The notes under the pieces are model-generated. The model was not told the DNA's origin. It searched no databases and was given only the letters and a program-made list of their open reading frames with translations. The position numbers and the translations under genes are program-made. Of a DNA stretch of 64,000 nt, positions 56,201 through 64,000 are shown piece after piece. Positions within the stretch are counted from its first letter, which is position 1. Each line of letters opens with the position of its first letter. This stretch comes from Methanobacteriota archaeon (GTDB taxonomy: Archaea; Thermoplasmatota; Poseidoniia; Poseidoniales; Thalassarchaeaceae). The DNA lies in contig JABIKU010000025.1 of assembly GCA_018654845.1 (NCBI GenBank), positions 100,437 to 164,436 of the forward strand, given 5' to 3'.

Positions 56201-57215
56201 CAATTTGTTCGATATCACCTTCAGCTTCAGAAATTGAACGATTATGGTCGCCAATCCTATCTGAATTCGTTTCGATATCGATTTCGTGTTGCCGAATTGT
56301 CTCAAGTAATTGTCGAGCATCGCCACTCATAATATCGTCAAGATCATTGCCAATCTGAACTAATTCTTCATCGTATTCACCGAGTTTAAGATTTCCAGAA
56401 TGAAGTTGCCCCTTCAGTTTCTCGACCTCATCCGTGTAATTTGAGCGCTCGTCGCCAAGCAACCTCACCTCATCGATTCGGTTACGATGTCTAGATTGAT
56501 GTAAGATAATTTTTGACGTATCGAGTTCGCCTTTGAGTTCCTTGAATTTTAGAGCTTGGGTGCGTTCCTTTTCCAATCCCTTCAAGCGCTTTTTTTGATC
56601 ATCTTCGAAAACATCGATCGTCTCGATATTATTTTCGACATGTTTTCTTTGATTATTCGCCCGGCGTATTTCATCATCATATGCCGTTACTCCAGCTACC
56701 TCTTCCAATACCCCACGGCGCTTGTGTGGCGTCATCGTTGCAAGTTTTGTTACATCTCCTTGCAAAACGATGTTGTATCCATCGCCATGTAATCCTGCTT
56801 CTGCTAAAATTCGGCGCATCTCCGTCGCAGTTGAGGGTTCGTCATTGATTCTGTAAGATGAAATTGGTTTACTCTTTCGATTAAGACGAACAGAGCGAGT
56901 AAATGAAACCTCATCAGTGTCGATTCTCAATCTGCGACGGCCATCTATTTCTGGTGAATTATAGAAAACTAATGTTGCAGACATATGTCGCGCTCCCTTA
57001 CCTTTGCTTCCACCATTGAAAATTAACTCGGTGACATTTGATGCCCGTAGTGTTCTTGTCGATTTTGGTCCGAGAACAAATTGTATTGCATCCCCGCAAT
57101 TCGACTTACCTGAGCCATTAGGACCGGTGATTGCAGTAAATCCTTCATCGAAGGGTATTGTAATTTCACCACCGAATGATTTGAAATTGTCCAATTCAAT
57201 TCGAATAAGATGCAT
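53214..57215 (-). CDS. smc: Chromosome segregation ATPase Smc with acidic C-terminal tail
   Basis: Structural maintenance of chromosomes protein, 1333 residues. The N-terminal head has Walker A GPNGSGKS (31-38), followed by the first coiled coil, a hinge beginning near GEVKGILGSLGELC and containing GGGLRSIVV, a second coiled coil, and the C-terminal head with LLSGGEKSMAALALIF and YYFDEVDQNLD. The normal Smc core ends near residue 1193. A further 140 residues follow that are strongly acidic, Ser-rich and probably disordered, which is not usual for Smc. It heads the smc-scpA-scpB operon and diverges from nadB across a 201-bp gap with no clear feature. Confidence 0.95.
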   Translation of the reverse strand: MHLIRIELDNFKSFGGEITIPFDEGFTAITGPNGSGKSNCGDAIQFVLGPKSTRTLRASNVTELIFNGGSKGKGARHMSATLVFYNSPEIDGRRRLRIDTDEVSFTRSVRLNRKSKPISSYRINDEPSTATEMRRILAEAGLHGDGYNIVLQGDVTKLATMTPHKRRGVLEEVAGVTAYDDEIRRANNQRKHVENNIETIDVFEDDQKKRLKGLEKERTQALKFKELKGELDTSKIILHQSRHRNRIDEVRLLGDERSNYTDEVEKLKGQLHSGNLKLGEYDEELVQIGNDLDDIMSGDARQLLETIRQHEIDIETNSDRIGDHNRSISEAEGDIEQIGDDLEAAQSAKSAAENSLNNARESLESADAASIQAAKDEDEARNAIESGDRHGRDLNRALGKANEAVDEKHIAHAEARLAADRAEQNTQLASEKLADLEEEYEDATMARDDLELVGEDLQDGGKTVDRGSLAEEMRRLTKQENNLREDRDRAEIRARDSEVALAKARARAEARSSRPGSSITLAALTKLRQSGEVKGILGSLGELCSPKDPAHEDALSNALGGGLRSIVVTNDEVAANCIKWLRLNGGGRATFLPLNRLSVSRPQGRTLIVANNPGVIGFAQNLLEYDDEIDLAVRYASRNTLIVQSMDVARRNMGGVRMVTLKGDVIEGSGAMTGGSPSSSNRSSFGGGSQNQLGLEKLERVVEEANLVYSTVEAALRELRSNQQILRNQINGLDDSDHSVKVREWKSDLSRAQKDVDELGKKVIAARKHFGNFEKAFSSAKLQAESAKKALDDAMVARTNAANALQNHTPDHLSQILRNAERTRTESERTRFASEASISTEKERMGILDARVSELTRQISRSQGVIESAILVVQSLTESINKSKIELIELKGQASQFDEEQQLLTDRREEIIAERASLRTSLDTMSQKRQTLSSRIEELSIQIQQKRLAVDEIVAELAAEHIEVPAADIQLPTVAEAEKSVQGLERRLGHLGDVNMLAIEQYDIAVERIAGLVEDGKLLRQRREDLVSIVDKLQAERKSRLLLVYDHVNKNFSRVYEILQPNGFGSLRLENPKNPFEGGLEMDCVPPGKSRRTRRNLLSGGEKSMAALALIFAIQDYEPSPFYYFDEVDQNLDPFNSERIATLCRMRSQRAQFIMVTLRKVSLMLADHHIGITHAGDGLSRRITDFDRVAAVEMSEELEREERSRKQSDMERELLVLPDPNTMPRVPEALGTPKSLGGLADRAGADAEDPVNLDEESLTEPDQVVQAETGTELPVDEVSAFDSLIERTEEWSEDLEESDVVQNAIVDEQQSETESQSEIAEVLDSDSSEIEKE

Positions 57216-57416
57216 CCCATCACCATTTTGTCGTACTGTTTTTCGCCGACGACATTCTCGTGCTCGCCACCAAACCGCCTATGAATGTTGAGGAATACAT
57301 TCTCGCAGCACAACGATTTCTAACCTCCAAAAAAAAAGCCAAATACCTCAACCATAATACTTTGAAAAAACGAAGAGATAGAGAAGATTCATTGCATTTT
57401 ACTATTTGGAGACCTC

Positions 57417-59054
57417 ATGGCGAACATGGATTCTGCTGAGCTTATGTCACCCGTTGACGTAATCGTCGTAGGTTCAGGCATCGCCGGCTTATTCCTGGCC
57501 CACCGCTGTGCTAGTGCCGGACTGAAAGTTGCGGTGGTGACAAAAAAATCAATTTCAACCTCTAGTACTAATTGGGCTCAAGGTGGAATTGCAGGTGTTC
57601 TCAATCCGGATGATTCGGAAGCACTCGCTACTCATGTCACTGATACGATTGCTTCCGGCGCCGGCTTATGCGACGAAGAAGTCGTTCGCTCAGTAGTCGC
57701 AGAAGCCGCAGATAGAATTCGTGATTTGGTAAAACACGGTGTGCGTTTCGACAAAGGTGAAGATGGAAAATACGACAAGGCGAGAGAAGGAGGTCATTCC
57801 GATCGTCGAATTTTGCACTCAAAAGATGCTACTGGAGCGGAGATTGAAAGAGCGTTGACAAAGCGTGCAAAGGACGAGATGGATTCTGATTTTTCTATCA
57901 ATGAAAATTGGATGGCAATTGACTTAATCCTGCGTGAACATGGCAATCCTAGTGCTGGAATTTGTGGGATTTGGTGCTTGTCTCCGGCAGGTAATGTACA
58001 CACTTTACCGGCTCGAGCCATCGTATTAGCGACAGGGGGGGCAGGTCATTTACATCGAGCAACTACTAATCCGGCAATTGCAACAGGTGACGGAGTCGGA
58101 ATGGCATATCGTGCCGGAGCCGATATCAAAGATATGGAATTCATTCAATTTCATCCTACATCGCTAGCGATTTCTGATACGAAACCGTTCTTGATTACAG
58201 AAGCGATGCGAGGACATGGTGCAATCTTGATGACAAAATCAAATTATTCCGATTGGAAGATTGCTGGTGATGGAGTTCTTCCAGAAAATTTTTCCTACAT
58301 GAAAACATACTCCCCGCTTGGATCACTGGGAACTAGAGATATCGTCGCTCGAGCCACTGATACCGAATTAAAACGGAGCGGAGATAGGAATGTGCTATTG
58401 GTTACAGAACATCTCGATACCGCAGATTTACGAGACCATTTTCCTATGATTGCAAATCACCTCACCTCACATGGAATTTCTCTAGGACCAGACCCTATCC
58501 CAGTCGTGCCGGCCGCCCACTACATGGTCGGCGGAATTGCTGTTGATGAAATTGGTCGAGCTCTAGTCAATGGCGTGAAAATGAGCGGTTTGTATGCGAT
58601 TGGCGAAGTTGCTTGCACCGGCCTTCACGGAGCAAATCGGCTCGCTTCAAATAGCCTGCTTGAAGCAGTGGTTTACTCCGAACGAGCTGCCAAAAACCTG
58701 ATTGAGCAGGCTGAAACTAATTCATTGCCAGAATTACGAGATGATTTACCACTTTGGCGAGCTGATCATCTCGATGTTCTCACTGAACATTCACCGCTTC
58801 GTGCCGACCTTGAGGCATTACGCTCGACAATGACACTCGATGTTGGTTTGGTCAAGAGTGACTCTAGATTGAAGCGTGCCAAACGTAGAATCACCCACCT
58901 TTCAGAAGAGGCTGAATTGGTTTGGCGTGCGTGTAAACCGACTCAAGATTTAGTCGAATTACGCAATCTTCTCGATGCGGCAAACTTGGTAGTCGACAGC
59001 TCCATCGCTCGCCGTGAAAATGTTGGTTTGCATTATAATTTAGATTTAGTTTAA
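57417..59054 (+). CDS. nadB: L-aspartate oxidase
   Basis: Flavoenzyme oxidising L-aspartate to iminoaspartate, the first step of de novo NAD synthesis. The FAD-binding GSGIAGLFLAHRCA is near residues 18-31. Further motifs are SSTNWAQGGIAGV, HSKDATGAEIERAL, FIQFHPTSLA, PAAHYMVGGIAVDE and GLHGANRLASNSLLEAVVYSERAA, given in part. Length of 545 residues is normal. GGAG lies before ATG 57417; ATG 57426 and 57444 are alternatives. The partner genes nadA and nadC are not in this window. It converges directly on panE. Confidence 0.93.
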   Translation: MANMDSAELMSPVDVIVVGSGIAGLFLAHRCASAGLKVAVVTKKSISTSSTNWAQGGIAGVLNPDDSEALATHVTDTIASGAGLCDEEVVRSVVAEAADRIRDLVKHGVRFDKGEDGKYDKAREGGHSDRRILHSKDATGAEIERALTKRAKDEMDSDFSINENWMAIDLILREHGNPSAGICGIWCLSPAGNVHTLPARAIVLATGGAGHLHRATTNPAIATGDGVGMAYRAGADIKDMEFIQFHPTSLAISDTKPFLITEAMRGHGAILMTKSNYSDWKIAGDGVLPENFSYMKTYSPLGSLGTRDIVARATDTELKRSGDRNVLLVTEHLDTADLRDHFPMIANHLTSHGISLGPDPIPVVPAAHYMVGGIAVDEIGRALVNGVKMSGLYAIGEVACTGLHGANRLASNSLLEAVVYSERAAKNLIEQAETNSLPELRDDLPLWRADHLDVLTEHSPLRADLEALRSTMTLDVGLVKSDSRLKRAKRRITHLSEEAELVWRACKPTQDLVELRNLLDAANLVVDSSIARRENVGLHYNLDLV

Positions 59055-60002
59055 TCAACCAAATTCAGGTGATTTTTCAATCCCCTTGACCAGACCGTGC
59101 AGCATTGCATTGAATGGAGTTGGAACTCCTTGGGCTTCTCCATTCAAAACAACAGCCCCACATAACGAATCGATTTCTGTCGGTCGACCAGCCATAACAT
59201 CCTGCAACATTGAGCAACGATTTTCGGCTGTTGCAATTACAACTTTTTGTAAATATCCCTCAAGATCAATATCCCCTAAATCAATTCCAGCCGCACGAGC
59301 AACAATCGCTGCCTCACGCATTGCTTGAACCGATTGTAACCATAAAGAATTGATTTCTAATAAAGCCCCATTTTTGACTCCTGCAATTGCACAAATTGGA
59401 TTAATCGCGACATTTAACAATAATTTACGCCAAATTATTCTCTGATAGTCTTCAACCCATGTAGCATTGAGATTTACTTCATTTAGGTAATCTACCAATG
59501 ATTCAACTTGATTCGGAATAACCTCACCCATCCCTCCAAAAATGACACTACCTCGCCCGACCCATTCGATTTCGCCTTCACTTCGGCGCATGGCTCCATG
59601 TGTAATCGAACCGACGAGCACTCGCTCGCGACCGATTTGATGTGCGAGGGCTTCCGCGTTACCGAGTCCATTTTGAATCGTCAGCGCGACACCATCGTCA
59701 GCAAGAATTTCTTTGGATATTTGAGCCAATAATGGCGTATCAACGGTTTTCCCGCAGACGATAGCCACATCACAGGTTCCGCGAATTTGTTCTGAAATTT
59801 GTGCCGCAGAATCTACTGTGATATATCTCTCAGGCGGCACAACCTCAATGCTTCCTTCAGGTGTGTGTAATACAAGCCCCATTTCAGAAAGAACAGCAGC
59901 ATTATTGCCTCTTGCAATAGCGATTAGGTCGGCTTCGCTATCGGCCAAAGAACCTAGCAGAATCCCACCGATTGAGCCGACGCCGACGATAGCAATACGC
60001 AT
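59055..60002 (-). CDS. panE: Ketopantoate reductase (2-dehydropantoate 2-reductase)
   Basis: NADPH-dependent enzyme of the pantothenate/CoA route. The Rossmann motif GVGSIGG lies at residues 7-13, followed by the IARGNNAAVL specificity segment, NGLGNAE with the conserved Asn, and the catalytic lysine in IWRKLLLNVAINPICA. About 315 residues. The start ATG at 60002 overlaps the stop of the upstream membrane-protein gene by ATGA, so the longer frame to 60026 is less likely. Substrate specificity within this family varies, so a related alpha-keto acid is possible. Confidence 0.88.
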   Translation of the reverse strand: MRIAIVGVGSIGGILLGSLADSEADLIAIARGNNAAVLSEMGLVLHTPEGSIEVVPPERYITVDSAAQISEQIRGTCDVAIVCGKTVDTPLLAQISKEILADDGVALTIQNGLGNAEALAHQIGRERVLVGSITHGAMRRSEGEIEWVGRGSVIFGGMGEVIPNQVESLVDYLNEVNLNATWVEDYQRIIWRKLLLNVAINPICAIAGVKNGALLEINSLWLQSVQAMREAAIVARAAGIDLGDIDLEGYLQKVVIATAENRCSMLQDVMAGRPTEIDSLCGAVVLNGEAQGVPTPFNAMLHGLVKGIEKSPEFG

Positions 60003-62416
60003 CAGGAACACCCGCTCAATGGACATCGAGAAGTAAGGTGAATCACGATTCCATTTTCATCAGCAGTCACCCACAAGATCCTCTCAATATCATCGCCACC
60101 AATGGTATCAATCTCAACCAAAGCGGTTTCATTCGCCCCTAATTCAGTTGGCGTGAATATCGAGAAAGCCTCACCCGAAGGAAGGTAATTTGTACTTTCA
60201 ACAGAGATTGGAATTGTGAAATTCTCTCGCGATGTGATTGTAAAATCGTATAATGGTAATCCTGAATCCATCATTGCAGCGCCTCGAACATCAATGTTCA
60301 ATCCGCTTTCGACAAATACAGCAACCGGTTTCGAATCACCACAAGTAATCATCCAACCAGATTCGGGGAGAATTAAGGCTGAACCAGCATAATTTCCATC
60401 GAGAGAAATTGGCATACCGGCAACCAAAGTGTGATTGAAAGTTATTGCAGAATCCAACAGTGGAATCGCATCACTAGTAGGACAGAAAGGAGAGCCATCC
60501 AATTCGGAATAAAAGGTATTAGAATGGGTTCCAAGTGGTATTTGATGCAATGGATTGGATGAAATATTGACATAAGAATCATCGATTGGTAATACCCAGA
60601 AATCAGTTTCACCATCATCGTAATCAAATATTAACATTGGACCTAGTCGATTCCCAGCAATATCCGAATCGAAACTGATCTCAAGAGATTCCCAACCACC
60701 TTCTTCAGCGAGCAAACAAACTCCATGCAAACCCTGAGGCAATTCGGATTCCCCTTCTAGAATCCAGAATGGGTTGCTATGAATCGACAAGTTACCAGTT
60801 TTATTCTCTGCCACATTGATTGCCGTACAGATTTTCTGGTTCGGCAAATCAACATCTCTAGTCCAAGCAGCAGAGGCTGGTGCAGTGACTTCAAAATGAC
60901 GAAGAGTCAGCACATGTTCTTCTCTAGAATTGTCTGTGATTACGATGAATCGAAGTTGCACCGGCGAGAAATTTGTTGACTGTAAATCAACTACTGTCAA
61001 ATTGAATGAAAGGTGATTACTTTGCGTAACCGAATCGAACCGACAAATATGAGATTCGACAAAACAATCAGAACCAATACTCCATCGATTCGCTTCACCT
61101 TCAACTAAAACTTGAATCCAACCGGATACGGGAAGGATACCGTCGGGAGCTAATTCAAACTCCAGAGTTTGACCTAACCAATCATCTCCAGTCAGTTCAT
61201 TCGGCCAAATGGAGGTGTCTAAATCACCATCCCACTCAGTCATTTCATAGACAGGATAAGATCCAGGGAAACCGAGCAAAAGCACGAATGCAGTGATTGC
61301 AACCAAGGCATTTCTTTGGGTATCTTCGATGCCAATTGCTTCATTGACGATAAATGGATTGGGGATGTGCTCGCCACTGAATCGGCGCCATGCAGCTAAA
61401 GAGGCGAGAATTAACCAAGGCCAATAGTCCGAAAATGCAAAAATAATCACCATCAATAATAATGTGAAAACAAAAATTCCTGTTTGCTTTTCACTAGAAA
61501 TAACCTGCTCTGGGCCGATTATGGCTTGCAGAATCCTATCTCCGGGCAAGCCAGGAATCGGCAAGAGTAGAATCCAACCGACCACTGAGAGACCGAGCCC
61601 AGCTAATCCTAGTGGATGGAGCCATTGGAGGCGAATACTCAGGTCGGCAGAAATGGAACTCGATGCAAGCCAATCGGTCAAAGGATTGAGTTGGAATGAA
61701 AGAGGATCCACGATATAGCTTGGAGGGTGGTCTGGAGTTAGTGAAAGGCCAGCCACGGTCAATATCATTCCAGAAAAGAATAGAATAAGAGGTGTTATGA
61801 GTTCAATAATTCCGAGAGCGAAGCGGTTTGGAATGGGTGCAGCATCGATTCTTTTCTGACCAAAAACTCCACCCAAACCAAAGGGCCACATCGGCGAAAT
61901 TACTGGGAAAATAATTGGAATTAAATTTCCTATTTCGACGTCGAAATGTGCAGCAACTCGCAATCGAGCATAATGAGCTATGGCCAAAACCAAAAATAAC
62001 GGTGCACTGTAATTTTTTATTGAATCGAGAACGACCGATATAGAAAATACAATTGTTTTCGATTCAAATTCATCAACCCATAAGCCGCCGAGTAAAGTAG
62101 CGAAACCAAACATCAAAACCCAGATAGAAATTTGTTGCCAAAATGCGATGTTGACCGGATCAATTGGGCGATGAGTTATACTGAGGACAGGGGGATTTCC
62201 TTCATCGAGTAGACTGATAAATCCAAGCGGTTTGAGATGCTTATTCAACGAAATTAAATTCTCGTCTAAATCTTCACCAAGCCTTGCATTAACCTGCCAA
62301 GCCGCGTCACCAATAGCTTCGGTTCCGAGGATAAAATAGCGATTACAGATTACTTCGAGAAATTCTCTTTGACCCCAAGTTTCGGTGTCGAGAATTATCG
62401 GTTCGGCATCCGTCAT
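60002..62416 (-). CDS. Site-2-protease-like (M50/EGY-type) membrane protein lacking the HExxH motif, with extracellular domain
   Basis: A protein of 804 residues. Residues about 1-85 form a soluble N-terminal domain, 90-395 hold eight or so membrane helices, and about 410-804 form an extracellular beta-rich domain. The membrane part follows the layout of M50 proteases of the EGY kind: helix LVLAIAHYARLRVAAHFDV stands where TLGVHELGHRLAARRHGV would be; WPFGLGGVFGQKRIDAAPIPNR matches the G-x-F-G...NR region; and LHPLGLAGLGLSV...LLPIPGLPGDRIL corresponds to the NLLPxGxLDGG helix. The zinc motif HExxH is reduced to H148 with Tyr, Ala and Leu in place of the rest, while D293 is kept. It is probably catalytically dead, possibly a membrane chaperone or trafficking factor (inferred). 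Confidence 0.65.
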   Translation of the reverse strand: MTDAEPIILDTETWGQREFLEVICNRYFILGTEAIGDAAWQVNARLGEDLDENLISLNKHLKPLGFISLLDEGNPPVLSITHRPIDPVNIAFWQQISIWVLMFGFATLLGGLWVDEFESKTIVFSISVVLDSIKNYSAPLFLVLAIAHYARLRVAAHFDVEIGNLIPIIFPVISPMWPFGLGGVFGQKRIDAAPIPNRFALGIIELITPLILFFSGMILTVAGLSLTPDHPPSYIVDPLSFQLNPLTDWLASSSISADLSIRLQWLHPLGLAGLGLSVVGWILLLPIPGLPGDRILQAIIGPEQVISSEKQTGIFVFTLLLMVIIFAFSDYWPWLILASLAAWRRFSGEHIPNPFIVNEAIGIEDTQRNALVAITAFVLLLGFPGSYPVYEMTEWDGDLDTSIWPNELTGDDWLGQTLEFELAPDGILPVSGWIQVLVEGEANRWSIGSDCFVESHICRFDSVTQSNHLSFNLTVVDLQSTNFSPVQLRFIVITDNSREEHVLTLRHFEVTAPASAAWTRDVDLPNQKICTAINVAENKTGNLSIHSNPFWILEGESELPQGLHGVCLLAEEGGWESLEISFDSDIAGNRLGPMLIFDYDDGETDFWVLPIDDSYVNISSNPLHQIPLGTHSNTFYSELDGSPFCPTSDAIPLLDSAITFNHTLVAGMPISLDGNYAGSALILPESGWMITCGDSKPVAVFVESGLNIDVRGAAMMDSGLPLYDFTITSRENFTIPISVESTNYLPSGEAFSIFTPTELGANETALVEIDTIGGDDIERILWVTADENGIVIHLTSRCPLSGCS

Positions 62417-62422
62417 AGCAAT

Positions 62423-62441
62423 TCACTACCTTTGGTAGTGA
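62423..62441. repeat. Inverted repeat before the M50-like gene
   Basis: TCACTACC, spacer TTT, GGTAGTGA: eight perfect base pairs, ending 7 bp upstream of the M50-like start (62416) and 88 bp beyond the atpD stop. It may be an operator of the minus-strand gene or a transcript-end hairpin of the ATPase operon. Confidence 0.45.
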
Positions 62442-62528
62442 CAGAGAGGGTGCCGCTCCTTATTCAAATCACGCACCGAAACAACACGCTTAACGAGAAT
62501 AATAATAATCTACTTCAATCAAAGTTGA

Positions 62529-63146
62529 TTATTTATTTTTGAATCTCTTCAACCGGAAAGTTTCCTCTCTTTCCATCTCTTCTAATCGTAGTTGGATGAA
62601 GGCTTGAGCCTCTTTCATCTCAGGAATAACAACGAATTCAAGGGCATTTACACGGCGCTTGGTCGCTTCGATTTCCGCTAGTAATCGCTTCAATGTTGCT
62701 TCCATTTCGGCCGCTTTAACAATCGCCTGAATCAAAGTCGAATAGGAATCTGCAGCTTCATCGATATACGGTGAGCCCCCAATCAATCCAGTCTGGCGAG
62801 ATTCCACAGTAGAAACCAAATTTGTACCTTCGACTTTCGGCACCACAACACCCATGATATTGCGTCGTGAAACTACAACTTCAGGATGTGTCAAAGCTGC
62901 AACTGCTGCGCTTTTTACTGCCATTCCACCTTCGATAGAGGAAGCTAATGCAATCGTCTCAAGAGATTCTCGATAAGTTCCGACGAGATCCTCTCGAGCT
63001 GCAATCATCTCAGAGAGTAAGGTTCGGAACTCGTGAAACAATCCATCTCGCTTCATCTTCAACAGATTATATCCGCTCGATGTTTGCTTGATACGACGCT
63101 TCAAATTGATGAGTTCCGACCGGGTCGGTTTGATGTCTAATGCCAT
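62529..63146 (-). CDS. atpD: A/V-type ATP synthase subunit D
   Basis: Central-stalk subunit of the archaeal A-type ATP synthase, a long alpha-helical coiled-coil hairpin inside the A3B3 hexamer. Typical start PTRSELINLKRRIKQTSSGYNLLKMKRDGL and end AEIEATKRRVNALEFVVIPEMK (key parts only) are clear. Length is 205 residues. GGTGA lies upstream of the ATG at a normal distance. It follows the subunit B gene by 33 bp on the same strand. Confidence 0.95.
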   Translation of the reverse strand: MALDIKPTRSELINLKRRIKQTSSGYNLLKMKRDGLFHEFRTLLSEMIAAREDLVGTYRESLETIALASSIEGGMAVKSAAVAALTHPEVVVSRRNIMGVVVPKVEGTNLVSTVESRQTGLIGGSPYIDEAADSYSTLIQAIVKAAEMEATLKRLLAEIEATKRRVNALEFVVIPEMKEAQAFIQLRLEEMEREETFRLKRFKNK

Positions 63147-63179
63147 CTTTTCTCACCTCTTTTTTTCTGTAAAACGAAT

Positions 63180-64000
63180 TCATTCCTTCTTGTCAGTGGG
63201 ATGGTACTTGTCAATCCACTTTTGGTCTAGGCGAACTAGATACTTTGTATCGATGTTCGACAATAATTCCCAAGCATAGTCAAGAGTTCCTTCGTTTATT
63301 GAACGATCTTCATCGCGTCCTTGGCGTAGGAATTGATTCTCGAAAATATCAGCGAACTTTAGTAACTGCAAATCGCGCTCGTTCAATGCATCTTCACCAA
63401 CGATTGCGACTAATCCACGCAGTTCTCGACCTTGTGCATATGCTGCATAAAGCTGGTCGGAAACAGATTTGTGATCTTCACGAGTCTTGCCTTCACCAAT
63501 ACCAGCGTTCATCAGACGGCTAAGCGAAGGAAGTACGTTGATTGGAGGGTAAATTCCCTTCTGATGTAATTCACGAGAGATAACAATCTGTCCTTCAGTA
63601 ATATATCCAGACAAGTCAGGAATCGGGTGAGTAATATCGTCACCAGGCATTGTCAAAATTGGGAATTGAGTGATTGAACCCTTCTTGCCCTTCACAAGAC
63701 CTGCGCGTTCATAGAGCATAGCCAAGTCGGTGTACATGTAACCTGGATAACCACGTCGACCAGGAACTTCTTCACGGGCTGCACCGATTTGACGCAATGA
63801 TTCACAATAATTTGTCATGTCAGTGTAAATGACGAGAACGTGATAATCGTGCTCGAATGCAAGGTATTCTGCTGCGGTCAGAGCTAGACGAGGAGTAATC
63901 AAACGCTCGACTGCTGGATCGTCAGCTAAGTTAACGAAAAGGCAAGCGTTCTCGAGTGCACCAGTTCGCTCCAAATCGTGAACGAAGAAATTGTACTCTT
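63180..64000 (-). CDS. atpB: A/V-type ATP synthase subunit B (5' partial)
   Basis: Non-catalytic nucleotide-binding subunit of the A3B3 head. The frame is open to the window edge (the residues [14 protein letters not shown] precede the first possible TTG start), so the N-terminal part is missing. Visible family blocks are [20 protein letters not shown], the [18 protein letters not shown] segment, [39 protein letters not shown] and [12 protein letters not shown]. The gene is part of an ATP synthase operon running leftward, with atpD next. Confidence 0.95.
   Translation of the reverse strand, partial: EYNFFVHDLERTGALENACLFVNLADDPAVERLITPRLALTAAEYLAFEHDYHVLVIYTDMTNYCESLRQIGAAREEVPGRRGYPGYMYTDLAMLYERAGLVKGKKGSITQFPILTMPGDDITHPIPDLSGYITEGQIVISRELHQKGIYPPINVLPSLSRLMNAGIGEGKTREDHKSVSDQLYAAYAQGRELRGLVAIVGEDALNERDLQLLKFADIFENQFLRQGRDEDRSINEGTLDYAWELLSNIDTKYLVRLDQKWIDKYHPTDKKE

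Noticed and set aside
57282-57440. A 52-codon open frame in the smc/nadB gap (starts MNVEEYILAAQRFL)
   Set aside because: It overlaps the nadB start region in another frame, has no ribosome binding site and no recognisable homology; likely chance.

Overview
The window looks like a chromosomal segment of a planktonic marine euryarchaeon, most probably a member of Candidatus Poseidoniia (Marine Group II). Archaeal information-processing genes are present: NMD3, Orc1/Cdc6, aIF2-gamma, eS6, L10e/uL16, Dph2, DUF357, a PIN-domain protein and V/A-type ATPase subunits B and D. They sit beside bacterial-type genes known from this group: GyrB/GyrA, MutS/MutL, SufBCD, class II HMG-CoA reductase and very large secreted proteases with membrane anchors. 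The lineage assignment is inferred from gene content, because no rRNA gene is present. Coding density is very high, many genes abut or overlap by 4-8 nt, and GGTGA-type ribosome binding sites are common. No CRISPR array, insertion sequence or prophage was seen.

Layout. 0-7 kb: the end of rmuC, an M23 peptidase homologue, and a minus-strand run of ccmA-ccmB fusion, ccmC, an unlisted ccmD-like microgene, nmd3 and a bifunctional PGI/PMI. 6-13 kb: a rhomboid protease, a 1594-residue membrane-anchored subtilase, a Maf pyrophosphatase and a NifU-like protein. 13-17 kb: sufC-sufB-sufD behind a perfect GTTTAGG/CCTAAAC palindrome. 17-27 kb: membrane proteins (Smr-domain, DUF2085), a thymidylate kinase with an unexplained C-terminal half, a GC-richer glutamine-cyclotransferase gene, a PKD-repeat metalloprotease and aroD. 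27-33 kb: gyrB-gyrA with a strong hairpin before gyrB, tRNA-Ser(GCT) and a DUF4105 protein. 33-44 kb: aroA, mutL, mutS, a DMT transporter, the L10e gene, a purine phosphoribosyltransferase, a flavin monooxygenase-like protein and dph2. 44-57 kb: orc1/cdc6, eS6, aIF2-gamma, PIN protein, DUF357, an AAA-wHTH protein, an array of TTAACGC sites, HMG-CoA reductase and scpB-scpA-smc. 57-64 kb: nadB, panE, a site-2-protease-like protein lacking HExxH, and A-type ATPase subunits D and B (cut by the window end).

Functionally the segment is rich in chromosome maintenance: initiation (Cdc6), supercoiling (gyrase), mismatch repair (MutSL), chromosome organisation (Smc-ScpAB) and dTMP supply. The second theme is cell-surface proteolysis and protein maturation, fitting a heterotroph that feeds on protein. 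The most unusual non-coding signal is the 11-bp-phased TTAACGC array at 49892-50026. It lies between a divergent AAA ATPase, whose Walker A lysine is replaced by arginine, and HMG-CoA reductase, a few kilobases from orc1/cdc6 and smc. It is a good candidate for an undescribed DNA site and binding-protein pair.
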